From an uncultured Collinsella sp. (GTDB taxonomy: Bacteria; Actinomycetota; Coriobacteriia; Coriobacteriales; Coriobacteriaceae): a DNA stretch of 21,463 bases. Position 1 is the first letter of the stretch, and every line of letters starts with the position of its first letter. Under the pieces are notes generated by a model that had not been told where the DNA came from, searched no databases, and was given only the letters and a program-made list of their open reading frames with translations. The DNA is taken from the NCBI GenBank assembly GCA_902495155.1, contig CABUWD010000019.1:1-21463 (forward strand). The letters are read 5' to 3'. This document shows positions 14,921 to 21,463 of this stretch, piece after piece. A program made the position numbers and the translations under genes.

Positions 14921-16183
14921 TTAAGACATTCGCCATAAGCGACTTTTCAGCCGATAAAACAGCGCCGGCGTCAACGTCAGCACCGCAAACATGCCTGCGA
15001 ATACAGTCGCCGGTGTCCATCGATCATATGCGAGCCCGTAAACCAATTGGCCAATAGGCGTTGCACAGGAAAGCATCATATAAACGAGTGCCAGCACTTT
15101 TCCGCAGAGTTCCTTTGGCGCTGACCGCTGAACAAATGAAACAATTTCGACCGATGCAATGCTTGCCCACGCCATGGCCCATGCCGAGCCGGCCGCAAGC
15201 GCGGCAAACGCTAATTCATCAGGACCGCTCAGTAGCGTGACAATAATCGGTACGACTCCAAAACAAATCATCGCAACATATCGACATATGCCCTTGAAGG
15301 AAAAACGATGCGGCCAAATGCCGACCAAACCACTGCCGACAAGACCACCTAAGCCCATAGCCACCTCAATAATCCCAACAAAGGATGATTGCATTCCGAG
15401 ATGCTTTGCAACAATAACGGGAGCACCAATCGTTAACCCAACTAACGCAAGGTTCAAAATAGCCGCAAGCAAAAACACAACGAGCAATGATGCGTTTTGA
15501 AACAGGTACCGAATCGACTCCCGAAAATCGCTTCGGCATGTCGAGCAAGTCGTACTGTCCCCTGTCATTCCAGATGAGGCATTTTGCTTGAGTGCGCCCC
15601 CGAACAGTAGGGCTGACATCGCAAACGTCAACGCCGCGGTTTCGCATAGAGCATCGATACCAAAGCACCCATAGACTGCCGTCCCGACTACAGGCCCCAA
15701 GATATTGCTCGCCATGGTTATCTGCGAGACCAACGCAGTGGCACGCTCAACCTTTTCTGGGCCCGTCATGCGCACCGTCTCAATTTGAAGCATCGGTTTC
15801 AGCAGCGATTGGATGCCATATTGGACGCAAAGCATTGCTACCACGACAACGGCAAGAGGCAGCGAACGCTTCATGGGGATAAACAACAGTGATGCAGCCA
15901 TCAGAACAATGCCGAGCACCACAAGGGCCCCGCAATGACTTCCGCGATCCGCCAAGATTCCGCCAGCCGGAGTCGCAAGCACGCCCGGCACGAACGCTAT
16001 CGCCGCGACGGCACCATATAACGTTGATGAGCCGCTGCAGTCGAACAAGTAAAGCGGGCACGCAAAGCACAGTGCCGACAACATCGAATACGCGCACAGC
16101 TGTGCAACAAGAAGACCGAAAAGCCTGATAGATTGCACTGTTTTTTGCGTCAACGAGACGCTACTCCTCCGCATTCCAGCCAT
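14921..16183 (-). CDS. MFS-superfamily transporter (probable drug or metabolite exporter)
   Basis: The product is about 420 residues, an integral membrane protein with some 10-12 hydrophobic segments. GGILADRGSHCGALVVLG (about residues 75-92) matches the MFS motif A loop between helices 2 and 3. The layout, with a longer central loop (ASSGMTGDSTTCSTC) between halves, fits exporters of the EntS/macrolide-efflux (MFS_3-like) type. The start is uncertain: the ATG at 16183 (GGGGGCAGG upstream) is chosen because the earlier ATG at 16207 lies inside the operator palindrome and has no ribosome site; the ATG at 16174 is also possible. Its regulator lies directly upstream, with two operators between them. 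The base composition is slightly less GC-rich than the neighbours. The substrate is unknown. Confidence 0.82.
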   Translation of the reverse strand: MAGMRRSSVSLTQKTVQSIRLFGLLVAQLCAYSMLSALCFACPLYLFDCSGSSTLYGAVAAIAFVPGVLATPAGGILADRGSHCGALVVLGIVLMAASLLFIPMKRSLPLAVVVVAMLCVQYGIQSLLKPMLQIETVRMTGPEKVERATALVSQITMASNILGPVVGTAVYGCFGIDALCETAALTFAMSALLFGGALKQNASSGMTGDSTTCSTCRSDFRESIRYLFQNASLLVVFLLAAILNLALVGLTIGAPVIVAKHLGMQSSFVGIIEVAMGLGGLVGSGLVGIWPHRFSFKGICRYVAMICFGVVPIIVTLLSGPDELAFAALAAGSAWAMAWASIASVEIVSFVQRSAPKELCGKVLALVYMMLSCATPIGQLVYGLAYDRWTPATVFAGMFAVLTLTPALFYRLKSRLWRMS

Positions 16184-16196
16184 AAGCCTGCCCCCT

Positions 16197-16217
16197 ATAC
16201 ATACCATTAGTATGTAT
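16197..16217. promoter_or_regulatory. Candidate TetR operator 1 at the MFS promoter
   Basis: ATACATAC - CATTA - GTATGTAT is a perfect 8+5+8 palindrome just upstream of the MFS start. Its core, CATACCATTAGTAT, nearly matches that of the second site at 16265-16281, pointing to one regulator for both. Confidence 0.7.
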
Positions 16218-16221
16218 TTAA

Positions 16222-16261
16222 TGACTTGAAAAGGGCAGCCGTGGCTACCCTTTTCAAGTCA
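16222..16261. terminator. Bidirectional-type terminator between tetR and the MFS gene
   Basis: Perfect 14-bp arms TGACTTGAAAAGGG (16222-16235) and CCCTTTTCAAGTCA (16248-16261) enclose an inner AGCC/GGCT stem. The AAAAGGG...CCCTTTT form can work in either direction. On the minus strand it would end tetR mRNA 24 bases after its stop codon, so the MFS gene needs its own promoter. Confidence 0.75.
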
Positions 16262-16264
16262 ATT

Positions 16265-16281
16265 ACATACCGTCAGTATCT
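16265..16281. promoter_or_regulatory. Candidate TetR operator 2, after the tetR stop codon
   Basis: ACATACCGTCAGTATCT is an imperfect palindrome sharing CATACC-RT-Y-AGTAT with operator 1. It lies between the tetR stop codon and the terminator, about 65 bases from operator 1; the two could be bound together or looped. Confidence 0.5.
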
Positions 16282-16284
16282 ATA

Positions 16285-16947
16285 TTACCACCCAGCACGG
16301 TTCCATACGTCCCATATCTGAGCCGTTGTCTGGAGCACTTCATTACCCAAATCGAGCCCCACCGCGGCCGCCATCTGCGCCAAACATTGCGCGCGAGCGA
16401 GCATTCGACCCTTGTTCTCAAGCGGACGGAACAGCGGCAACAGCCAAAGATTCGCCAACAACGATACCGCCTCCGCCGCTTCGCGTGGGCATGCACACGC
16501 AATGGAGCCGTCGGCGATGCCCTCCTCGATCACTGGCAGGAGATAGCCATCGGCCGACTCGTCAAACGAACCTTGGTACTGCATCGCCAGCAGCCGCGAG
16601 CTTTTTACCGGATCTGCCGCAGGATGCATGCGAGCCCATAGATCGATTTGCGGAACGACGGACTCGGGCGCATAAAGTCGTTTGAGCTTTTGGGCTCCCG
16701 TCATATTGCCAGCACCGAGTGTCGCGCGGCGGCGCTCAACAATCGGAGCCATTGCCCGATCAAATGCGGCGTTGAAAATCTCTTCTTTGCTCTTAAAGTG
16801 ATGATAGATAGCACCCTTGGTCATGCCATCGAGGCGGTCGACGATATCTTGAATGCTCGTCCCCTCATAACCCTGTGCGCAGAATAGCTCCAGCGCCGCG
16901 TCGAGAATCTTCGCGACCGTCTCCTCGGGATATTTATTACGACCCAT
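16285..16947 (-). CDS. TetR-family transcriptional regulator of the adjacent MFS exporter
   Basis: The product has 220 residues from the chosen ATG at 16947. The N-terminal domain is a clear TetR type: AKILDAALELFCAQGYEGTSIQDIVDRL (about 12-39), then MTKGAIYHHFKSKEEIF (about 42-58), the recognition helix and following segment. The remaining helical part would bind an inducer and form the dimer. The open frame extends back to an ATG at 16983, but that has no ribosome site and lies in an inverted repeat; the chosen start also has only a weak site (GGACGG), so the start is uncertain. It precedes the MFS gene on the same strand with two matching operators between them, so local repression of the exporter is likely. 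Confidence 0.88.
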   Translation of the reverse strand: MGRNKYPEETVAKILDAALELFCAQGYEGTSIQDIVDRLDGMTKGAIYHHFKSKEEIFNAAFDRAMAPIVERRRATLGAGNMTGAQKLKRLYAPESVVPQIDLWARMHPAADPVKSSRLLAMQYQGSFDESADGYLLPVIEEGIADGSIACACPREAAEAVSLLANLWLLPLFRPLENKGRMLARAQCLAQMAAAVGLDLGNEVLQTTAQIWDVWNRAGW

Positions 16948-16955
16948 AATCCGTC

Positions 16956-17007
16956 CATCCGCAACGCAAGTCTTGTGCCTCATTGCAGCATTTTAACGTT
17001 GCGGATG
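16956..17007. repeat. 11-bp inverted repeat with 30-base spacer upstream of tetR
   Basis: CATCCGCAACG (16956-16966) and CGTTGCGGATG (16997-17007) are exact inverse copies. They lie between the PII stop codon and the tetR start. There is no U-run for termination. On the minus strand the spacer holds a TAAAAT box, so the repeat brackets the likely tetR promoter. Confidence 0.6.
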
Positions 17008-17021
17008 ACAGGTGGTCGATC

Positions 17022-17360
17022 CTACACCGCGGCGGGGCCGTGTTCGCCGGTACGGATGCGGATAACCTCCTCGACCGGCTCAACCCAAATCTTGCCGTCT
17101 CCGACGGCGCCGGTGCGAGCAGCATTGCAGATAATCTCGACAATTCCGTCGACATGTTCATCGGCACAAATGAGCGTGAACTGCACCTTAGGGATCGTGT
17201 TGACAAGCAACTCGTTGCCGCGCACGTATTCCTTCCAGCCATGCTGCGCGCCGCAGCCCTGCACTTGGTTGATGGTCATACCACGAACATCAGCAGCAAA
17301 CAGCGCATCTTTAAGAACCTCAAGCTTTTCGGCACGAACAATCGCCGTAATCTTCTTCAT
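17022..17360 (-). CDS. PII nitrogen-regulatory protein (GlnK/GlnB type) without the T-loop Tyr51
   Basis: The product is a 112-residue PII signal protein. PII trimers sense ATP/ADP and 2-oxoglutarate and, when partnered with Amt, plug the ammonium channel. Family features visible: MKKITAIVRAEKLEVLKDAL at the start; the T-loop at about 37-55 with RGNEL at 47-51; the B-loop ARTGAVGDGKIWV at 81-93; the C-terminal RIRTGE at 101-106. Position 51, tyrosine and uridylylated in proteobacterial GlnB/GlnK, is leucine here, so control by GlnD-type modification at that site is not expected. The ATG at 17360 has GAGAGG upstream. It lies 189 bases downstream of amt on the same strand, the usual pairing, which favours a GlnK-like role; the symbol is left blank because GlnB and GlnK cannot be told apart safely. 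Confidence 0.92.
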   Translation of the reverse strand: MKKITAIVRAEKLEVLKDALFAADVRGMTINQVQGCGAQHGWKEYVRGNELLVNTIPKVQFTLICADEHVDGIVEIICNAARTGAVGDGKIWVEPVEEVIRIRTGEHGPAAV

Positions 17361-17403
17361 AGTGAATTCCTCTCAATAATCAACGTATCCCTTTACATGA
17401 GAC

Positions 17404-17424
17404 GCAGGTTTCCCAAGTGCCGCA
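17404..17424. repeat. 21-bp direct repeat, copy A, in the amt-PII gap
   Basis: The 21-base unit begins GCAGGTTTCCC and ends GTGCCGCA. An identical copy starts 62 bases further on (17466-17486), and a diverged inverted copy lies at 17530-17550. This copy can compete with the second one for pairing to the inverted copy. Confidence 0.85.
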
Positions 17425-17465
17425 AACCAACCTCAGAGATCAAAAAGTTCAACTGACTGGTCTTA

Positions 17466-17550
17466 GCAGGTTTCCCAAGTGCCGCAGATTGCCGTGAAAG
17501 AGGAGCGAAGCGTACTTAAAACGGCAAGGTGCGGTGCTTGGGGAAGCTGC
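17466..17550 (+). ncRNA. Long hairpin structure in the amt-PII gap (candidate structured RNA or repeat element)
   Basis: The second copy of the 21-base repeat (17466-17486) pairs with an inverted, diverged copy (17530-17550). Inside that, TTGCCGT (17489-17495) pairs perfectly with ACGGCAA (17521-17527), leaving a 25-base loop with GAGGAGCGAAGCG. Of the 21 outer positions only one is a mismatch in plus-strand RNA, because three differences become G-U pairs; on the minus strand these three would be A-C mismatches. That suggests selection for a plus-strand RNA. The hairpin ends exactly at the last base of the amt stop codon. It could be a small RNA antisense to the amt-PII message, or a mobile palindromic element. 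No promoter was identified. Confidence 0.45.
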
Positions 17551-18827
17551 TAATCGAGTCCCGAGAAGGAGGGATACGCGCTCTCGCCGTGCTGACTCGC
17601 ATCCAAGCCCAGTGCCTCGTCGGCCTCGTCCACACGCAGGCTGCCATGGAACAGCGCCTTGACCACCGCGGCGATCACCAAATCGAGCACCAACACAATA
17701 GCGACCGTCACCACAATGCCCAAGATCTGCGAGATGAGCAGCGACACATCGCCCGTGTAGAGCAGGCCGCCCTTACCGGTCCACGAGAGCTCCGGCACGC
17801 AAAACAAGCCCGTGAGCACACCACCCAAGATGCCGCCAATGCCGTGGCAGCCAAACGCGTCGAGCGCGTCGTCGTATCCGAACTTGGTCTTAAGCTGACT
17901 GATAGCCAGGTAACAGACGGGCGATACGATCAGGCCCATGACCAGCGCTGCCCACGGCTCGACAAAGCCCGCGCCCGGCGTGACCACCACAAGGCCCGCA
18001 ACCAGACCGGTGCTGGCACCCACCAGCGTGGGGCGGCCGGTGCGCACGCGCTCGACGGCAAGCCACGAGACCATGCCCGCCGCGCTGGCCGTCACGGTGT
18101 TGAGGATGGCAAGCGCCGCCACGGCGTCGGCCTTAAACTCGCTGCCGCCGTTAAAGCCAAACCAGCCAAACCAAAGCAGCCCGGCGCCCAGCGCCACAAA
18201 CGGAACGTTATGCGGACGGTAGCTCACCATGCCAAAGCCGCGACGACGGCCGAGCATTAAGCAGAGAATCAGGCCCGTCAGACCGGACGAAATGTGTACC
18301 ACGTCGCCGCCGGCAAAGTCGAGCGCGCCGATGATGTCGCCGATAAAGGAGCCATCGCCGCCCCAAACCATGTGGGCGAGCGGCGCATAGACCACAAGCA
18401 GCCAAATGCTCAGGAAGGCCGCTATGGCACCAAACTTAACGCGGCCTGCCAGGCTGCCCGTGACGATAGCGGCGGTGATCATGGCAAACGCCATCTGGAA
18501 GGCGATGTTGATGATCTGAGGGTAGACGGCACCATCCGCAGCATTGCCCTCGGCCGCCTGCAGCACCTGGTTGAGCACCGGCAAGCACAGCAGCTGGTCA
18601 AGGCCTCCAATAAACGGGCTGGAACCGTCGCCGCCGTAGGCCAGCGACCAGCCGGCAACAATCCACAACACACCGACCAGGCCAATGGCGCCAAAGCACA
18701 TAAGCATGGTGTTGATGACATTTTTGCGCCTGGACAGGCCGCCATAGAAAAACGCCAGACCCGGTGTCATTAAGAATACGAGCATGGTGCAGATGAGCAT
18801 AAACGTTGTCGATCCCGTATCGTACAT
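17550..18827 (-). CDS. amt: Ammonium transporter (Amt family)
   Basis: The product has 425 residues and about 11 membrane helices, and carries ammonium inward at the plasma membrane. Family marks: TPGLAFFYGGLSRRKNVINTM near the start; the first pore histidine in DFAGGDVVHISSG (about 165-177); GLLWFGWFGFNGGSEF (about 215); the second pore histidine in DAFGCHGIGGILGG (about 310); and a cytoplasmic tail ALGLDASQHGESAY, the conserved EEx-GLD-x-x-x-HGE-x-AY motif through which PII acts. The start is the ATG at 18827 with AAGGGGGAG 5 bases upstream; the frame is open to 19016 but that extension is Arg-rich and unlike Amt. The PII gene follows on the same strand, and a repeat/hairpin region begins at the stop codon. 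Confidence 0.95.
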   Translation of the reverse strand: MYDTGSTTFMLICTMLVFLMTPGLAFFYGGLSRRKNVINTMLMCFGAIGLVGVLWIVAGWSLAYGGDGSSPFIGGLDQLLCLPVLNQVLQAAEGNAADGAVYPQIINIAFQMAFAMITAAIVTGSLAGRVKFGAIAAFLSIWLLVVYAPLAHMVWGGDGSFIGDIIGALDFAGGDVVHISSGLTGLILCLMLGRRRGFGMVSYRPHNVPFVALGAGLLWFGWFGFNGGSEFKADAVAALAILNTVTASAAGMVSWLAVERVRTGRPTLVGASTGLVAGLVVVTPGAGFVEPWAALVMGLIVSPVCYLAISQLKTKFGYDDALDAFGCHGIGGILGGVLTGLFCVPELSWTGKGGLLYTGDVSLLISQILGIVVTVAIVLVLDLVIAAVVKALFHGSLRVDEADEALGLDASQHGESAYPSFSGLD

Positions 18828-19025
18828 TCGCTCCCCCTTGGTCGCATGAACGTTGTCGGCGCCCATAATGCGGCCGAGGGGCAACTGGTGTAGACCAGAT
18901 ACGGCGTTGTTAAACGCTGCGTTGTCGAATGGAAACGGTGCCGCAATCTTGGAAACGGCGCGGCAACGGGCGCGAAACGAACGGGAAATACGCGAGCAAG
19001 GGGGCCGTGAGTGCACCCGTCCCGA
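18828..19025 (-). promoter_or_regulatory. Upstream region of amt with spaced direct repeats and a short palindrome
   Basis: This 198-base gap should hold the amt promoter; no convincing -35/-10 pair was found. It contains TGGAAACGG twice (18930-18938 and 18950-18958), starts 20 bases apart and so on one face of the helix, and a palindrome CTGGT-GTAG-ACCAG at 18885-18898. These are plausible binding sites for a nitrogen-responsive regulator, but I recognise no known nitrogen-control consensus. Confidence 0.4.
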
Positions 19026-20046
19026 CTAGCGACGGAACAGCTCGTGGGCGCGGTCGCGGAGATTAGTTGCTCGAATGACACCTTCGTAGCGATTGATGCG
19101 CAGACGCGGGAAGGCGTTAAAGAAGCGTAGGTCGCGGCGGCTGAGTGACACGCTCGGCACCGGACGGCTCATGCGCTTGCCTGCGAGGCGACGACTGAGC
19201 GACGGACGCGGCATGCTCGGCGCGGCATCGGCCACGCGGCGGGCGGCAAGCGCCAGGCCGCGAGCACCATCCGCGATAAACGTCGGCATCGAAGCCTTCT
19301 CGCGCAGGGCATCGAGCGCGGCGTCACCCAGCTCGGCCAGCCACGCGTTAACGGCACGGCTACGGATGTGCGTCTGTGCCACCGAGTCAATCGTAGAATC
19401 GGGAATGCGCTCGAGCATTGAGTCGGACGCGTCGGCAAGCGACTCGTTGATGCGGTCGGCAAGGTCGGCCCGGACGCGCTCCAGCTGATCAGACAGACGC
19501 CGCCAGCTCGCCAATGAGCACAACGCGTCGACCATCATCGCGACCGCGACGATAAAGGCGGACAACCGCACAATCAGCACCGGCAGATGGCCAAGCAGCC
19601 CCAGCAATGCCGGCTCCACTAAACGGCAAATGTACAACGCACCCAGGCCAAACGCGCGAGGCCCAGTACAGACAGATACGTCCGTGCAGGTTAAACGGCA
19701 GATGCGAATAGTCCCAAAAGCGAGCGCCCGTTGTTTTTTCCAACAGCACGCCTACGCTGTACTCAATCACGCTGCATACGAGCGCTGCAGCGACAAACTG
19801 GCTCGGGGCATCCGGAATCCCGCGCAACAGCAGCCAGCAGGCAATGCCGCCCGCGCCATAGATAGGGCAACACGGTCCCAGCAAAAAGCCGCTGTTGGCA
19901 AAGCGTCCGTGGTTGAGCATGGCGCAGACTGTCGATTCCCATGCCCAGCCGCAAAAACCGTAGAAGGCAAACGAGAGCACCAGTGCCGAAAGCGGGCAGG
20001 CGGCAAGCGTCGCGCCGTCAAAGGACATGTCGATTGCGATCCCCAC
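19026..20046 (-). pseudogene. CmpB-type 'putative ABC transporter permease' membrane protein, frameshifted
   Basis: The N-terminal part (from a GTG at 20046; GAGGAGAGGG upstream) reads SFAFYGFCGWAWESTVCAMLNHGRFANSGFLLGPCCPIYG, then IEYSVGVLLEKTTGARFWDYSHLPFNLHGRICLYW. This is the conserved core of the ABC_trans_CmpB family, multi-helix membrane proteins of unknown function despite the name. After residue 128 the frame loses sense (ASRVWPGCVV) and the continuation is found in another frame: AFGLGALYICRLVEPALLGLLG, then helices and a basic C-terminal domain ending at 19026. The shift needs one base removed (or two added) within about 19650-19668. A sequencing error or a true mutation would look the same. 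The gene starts 3 bases after the HD gene ends, so the two are translationally coupled. An internal start at 19637 could still make the second half. Confidence 0.8.
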
Positions 20047-20049
20047 CGT

Positions 20050-20586
20050 CTACCCTCTCCTCTTTTCACTCGATGCTTTACTCACGCTATCGTCCGTCTC
20101 GTCCTTGCGCGGCAGGCGGCCGGCGACCGTCTCACGCAGAGCACACCATTTATCCGCCAGACAAACAATCCACGCCTCGCGACACGTCGGCGGCACCGGC
20201 ACCAGCGGAAACATATGCCGCACGATAATATTCCGCTCTCGCGGCGTCAGCTCAAAATCTTCCTCGGCACGCGCCAGGGCAAAAAACGGATGTCGAAATC
20301 CGTGCAGGCGATGACTCGGGTTGAAGTCGTGCCAATCGTAGAGAAAGTAATCGTGTAACAAGGCTCCGCGCAGCAACGAGGCGCGGTCGACCAAAATGCC
20401 TGCACGGCCCAAGCGCTCGGCAAAGGACAGGCTCGCCCGCGCCACCGAGATCACATGCGCATACACCGTCACATCGCCATGCTGGATAAACTCGCGCGTC
20501 AGGTCCAGACGGCCCGCCTGTGCCAGTTGACGGGCAGCATGGTCTACTTCGCACGCGATTTTCTCGGCACGAACGGCATCGGACAT
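20050..20586 (-). CDS. HD-domain protein (predicted metal-dependent phosphohydrolase)
   Basis: The product has 178 residues and the HD-fold metal ligands in order: H44 (YAHVISVARASL), H78-D79 (LLHDYFLYDWH), H99 (FRHPFFAL), H124 (VRHMFPL) and D145 (LADKWCALRE). HD proteins usually cleave phosphate esters or (cyclic) nucleotides; the substrate here is unknown. The ATG at 20586 has AAGGAGG upstream; the open frame extends further but without a ribosome site. It is coupled to the CmpB-type gene, whose ribosome site lies in the last codons of this gene. The lineage-specific tail (about 155-178) is charged and probably disordered. Confidence 0.87.
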   Translation of the reverse strand: MSDAVRAEKIACEVDHAARQLAQAGRLDLTREFIQHGDVTVYAHVISVARASLSFAERLGRAGILVDRASLLRGALLHDYFLYDWHDFNPSHRLHGFRHPFFALARAEEDFELTPRERNIIVRHMFPLVPVPPTCREAWIVCLADKWCALRETVAGRLPRKDETDDSVSKASSEKRRG

Positions 20587-20814
20587 GCTGCCTCCTTCCG
20601 GCGGCTCACGGCGGCAAGCCACGGCCTACACGCATGAAATAAAATCATCATCGAATCTATCAGTATGGCATCGGACAAAACGTTTTGCCCCACCAGTTGG
20701 CGAATTACCGCGCCGCCGTCACATATCAAACGCCAAAATGTGCGAGACTGTCTTGTGCAATTGTGTCGGCCGAGGGAGCGCCGACGCTCGATTCGCATGG
20801 AGTAACCCACAACG
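20587..20814. promoter_or_regulatory. Divergent region between the HD gene and the DXS-like gene
   Basis: This 228-base gap holds promoters for both directions. On the minus strand, an extended box TGATAGATT lies around 20652-20660. Upstream of it is the 12-bp palindrome CAAAACGTTTTG (20676-20687), placed near its -35 and so a possible operator. TTGGCG (20697-20702) and CGCCAA (20731-20736) form a loose inverted repeat. No clear plus-strand promoter was identified. Confidence 0.35.
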
Positions 20815-21463
20815 ATGCTGCTTACGCAAACGACAACGCCCGAGGACGTCAAGGCTCTTAATCGTGCCGAGCTCCCGCAGCTCTGCGACGAGATTCGCCA
20901 CGCCATCCTCGAAAGCTCCGCCGCCGTCGGCGGGCACGTTGCCCCCAACCTGGGCGTCGTTGAGCTTACGGTTGCGCTTCATCGCGTGTTTAACTCCCCT
21001 ATCGACAAGATTGTCTTTGACGTTTCGCACCAGACCTACGCCCACAAGGCGTTGACTGGGCGCGCATACACTTATATCGATCCGAAGCGCTTTGGCGAGG
21101 CCTCTGGCTTTGCCAATCCCGACGAGTCCGAGCATGACCTGTTCGCCATGGGCCACACCTCCACATCGGTGAGCCTGGGCTGCGGCTTGGCACACGCCCG
21201 CGATCTGACGGGCGACAGCTACAACGTCATCACCATCATTGGCGACGGCTCGCTTTCGGGCGGCTTGGCGTTTGAGGGCTTCAACAATGCCGCCGAACTC
21301 GACAGCAACCTGATCATCATCGTCAACGATAACGACCAGTCCATTGCTGAGAACCATGGCGGCCTGTATCGCAATCTGGCCGAGCTGCGCGCCAGCAACG
21401 GCGCCTGTGAGCGCAACATTTTCCGCGCGATGGGGCTCAACTACCGCTATCTGGACGCCGGTA
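20815..21463 (+). CDS. 1-deoxy-D-xylulose-5-phosphate synthase family protein, N-terminal part
   Basis: DXS joins pyruvate and glyceraldehyde 3-phosphate in a thiamine-diphosphate-dependent step feeding isoprenoid, thiamine and pyridoxal synthesis. The 216 codons present match the family's N-terminal domain: PEDVKAL, GGHVAPNLGVVELTVALHRVF (39-59), HQTYAHKALTGR (72-83), GHTSTSVSLG (113-122), and the cofactor motif from GDG (143-145) to NDN (171-173). Differences from standard DXS are visible: FDVSHQ where DVGHQ is usual, GDGSLSGG for GDGALTGG, and NDNDQSIAEN for NDNxMSI. This may therefore be a second, divergent DXS-like enzyme. The ATG at 20815 has only a distant GGAG (12 bases away). The C-terminal transketolase domains lie beyond the window. 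Confidence 0.83.
   Translation, partial: MLLTQTTTPEDVKALNRAELPQLCDEIRHAILESSAAVGGHVAPNLGVVELTVALHRVFNSPIDKIVFDVSHQTYAHKALTGRAYTYIDPKRFGEASGFANPDESEHDLFAMGHTSTSVSLGCGLAHARDLTGDSYNVITIIGDGSLSGGLAFEGFNNAAELDSNLIIIVNDNDQSIAENHGGLYRNLAELRASNGACERNIFRAMGLNYRYLDAG

Noticed and set aside
16184..16207. MFS start at the upstream ATG 16207
   Set aside because: That ATG lies within the operator palindrome and lacks a ribosome site; the ATG at 16183 is better placed.
19630..20358. Plus-strand frame opposite the CmpB-type and HD genes
   Set aside because: It is an antisense shadow; the minus-strand frames carry conserved family motifs.
20797..20805. Minimal upstream frame ATG-GAG-TAA ahead of the DXS-like gene
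   Set aside because: It contains the only GGAG near the start, so it is more simply a distant ribosome site; no evidence of translation control.

Overview
The window reads as chromosomal DNA of a GC-rich gut actinobacterium of the class Coriobacteriia, most probably Collinsella or a close relative. This is inferred from gene content and style: a LAXTG-anchored coiled-coil surface protein, a giant fused 2-hydroxyacyl-CoA dehydratase activase, an arylsulfotransferase remnant, GC-rich codons with strong AGGAGG-type ribosome sites, and small TetR-controlled units. No rRNA, tRNA, CRISPR array, transposase gene or prophage module was seen.

Layout. 1-2230: the start of coaX (type III pantothenate kinase, minus) diverges from an OPT-family oligopeptide transporter (plus); the two share a short region with a palindrome between two candidate promoters. 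2241-7280: a 1160-residue surface protein (signal peptide, coiled coil, CAP domain, coiled coil, LAQTG anchor; minus) diverges from a DUF389 membrane protein (plus). 7295-13460: a 3' remnant of an arylsulfotransferase gene, then a two-gene operon of a TetR regulator (TTG start) and the 1593-residue activase/dehydratase fusion, with two palindromic operator candidates upstream.

13485-13946 has no gene of ordinary size. It holds the most interesting signal: a 41-codon minus-strand gene for a hydrophobic peptide with a strongly basic tail, whose Shine-Dalgarno lies in a hairpin, overlapped at its 3' end by a convergent RNA of about 85 nt with its own promoter and a terminator-like hairpin. This is the architecture of a type I toxin-antitoxin pair. 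It sits between two copies of a GTGACAAAGGGAC-type palindrome.

13948-18827, all minus: a Cof-type HAD phosphatase whose start region lies in a 22-bp perfect inverted repeat; an MFS exporter with its TetR regulator, two matching operators and a terminator between them; and the nitrogen pair amt (ammonium channel) and a PII protein without the usual uridylylated tyrosine, separated by an unusual repeat and long-hairpin region. 19026-20586: an HD-domain protein coupled to a CmpB-type membrane protein gene that is frameshifted. 20815 to the end: the first 216 codons of a DXS-family thiamine-diphosphate enzyme (plus).

The genes form several small independent units rather than one pathway. The clearest cooperating sets are TetR/activase, TetR/MFS, amt/PII and the proposed toxin/antisense RNA pair.
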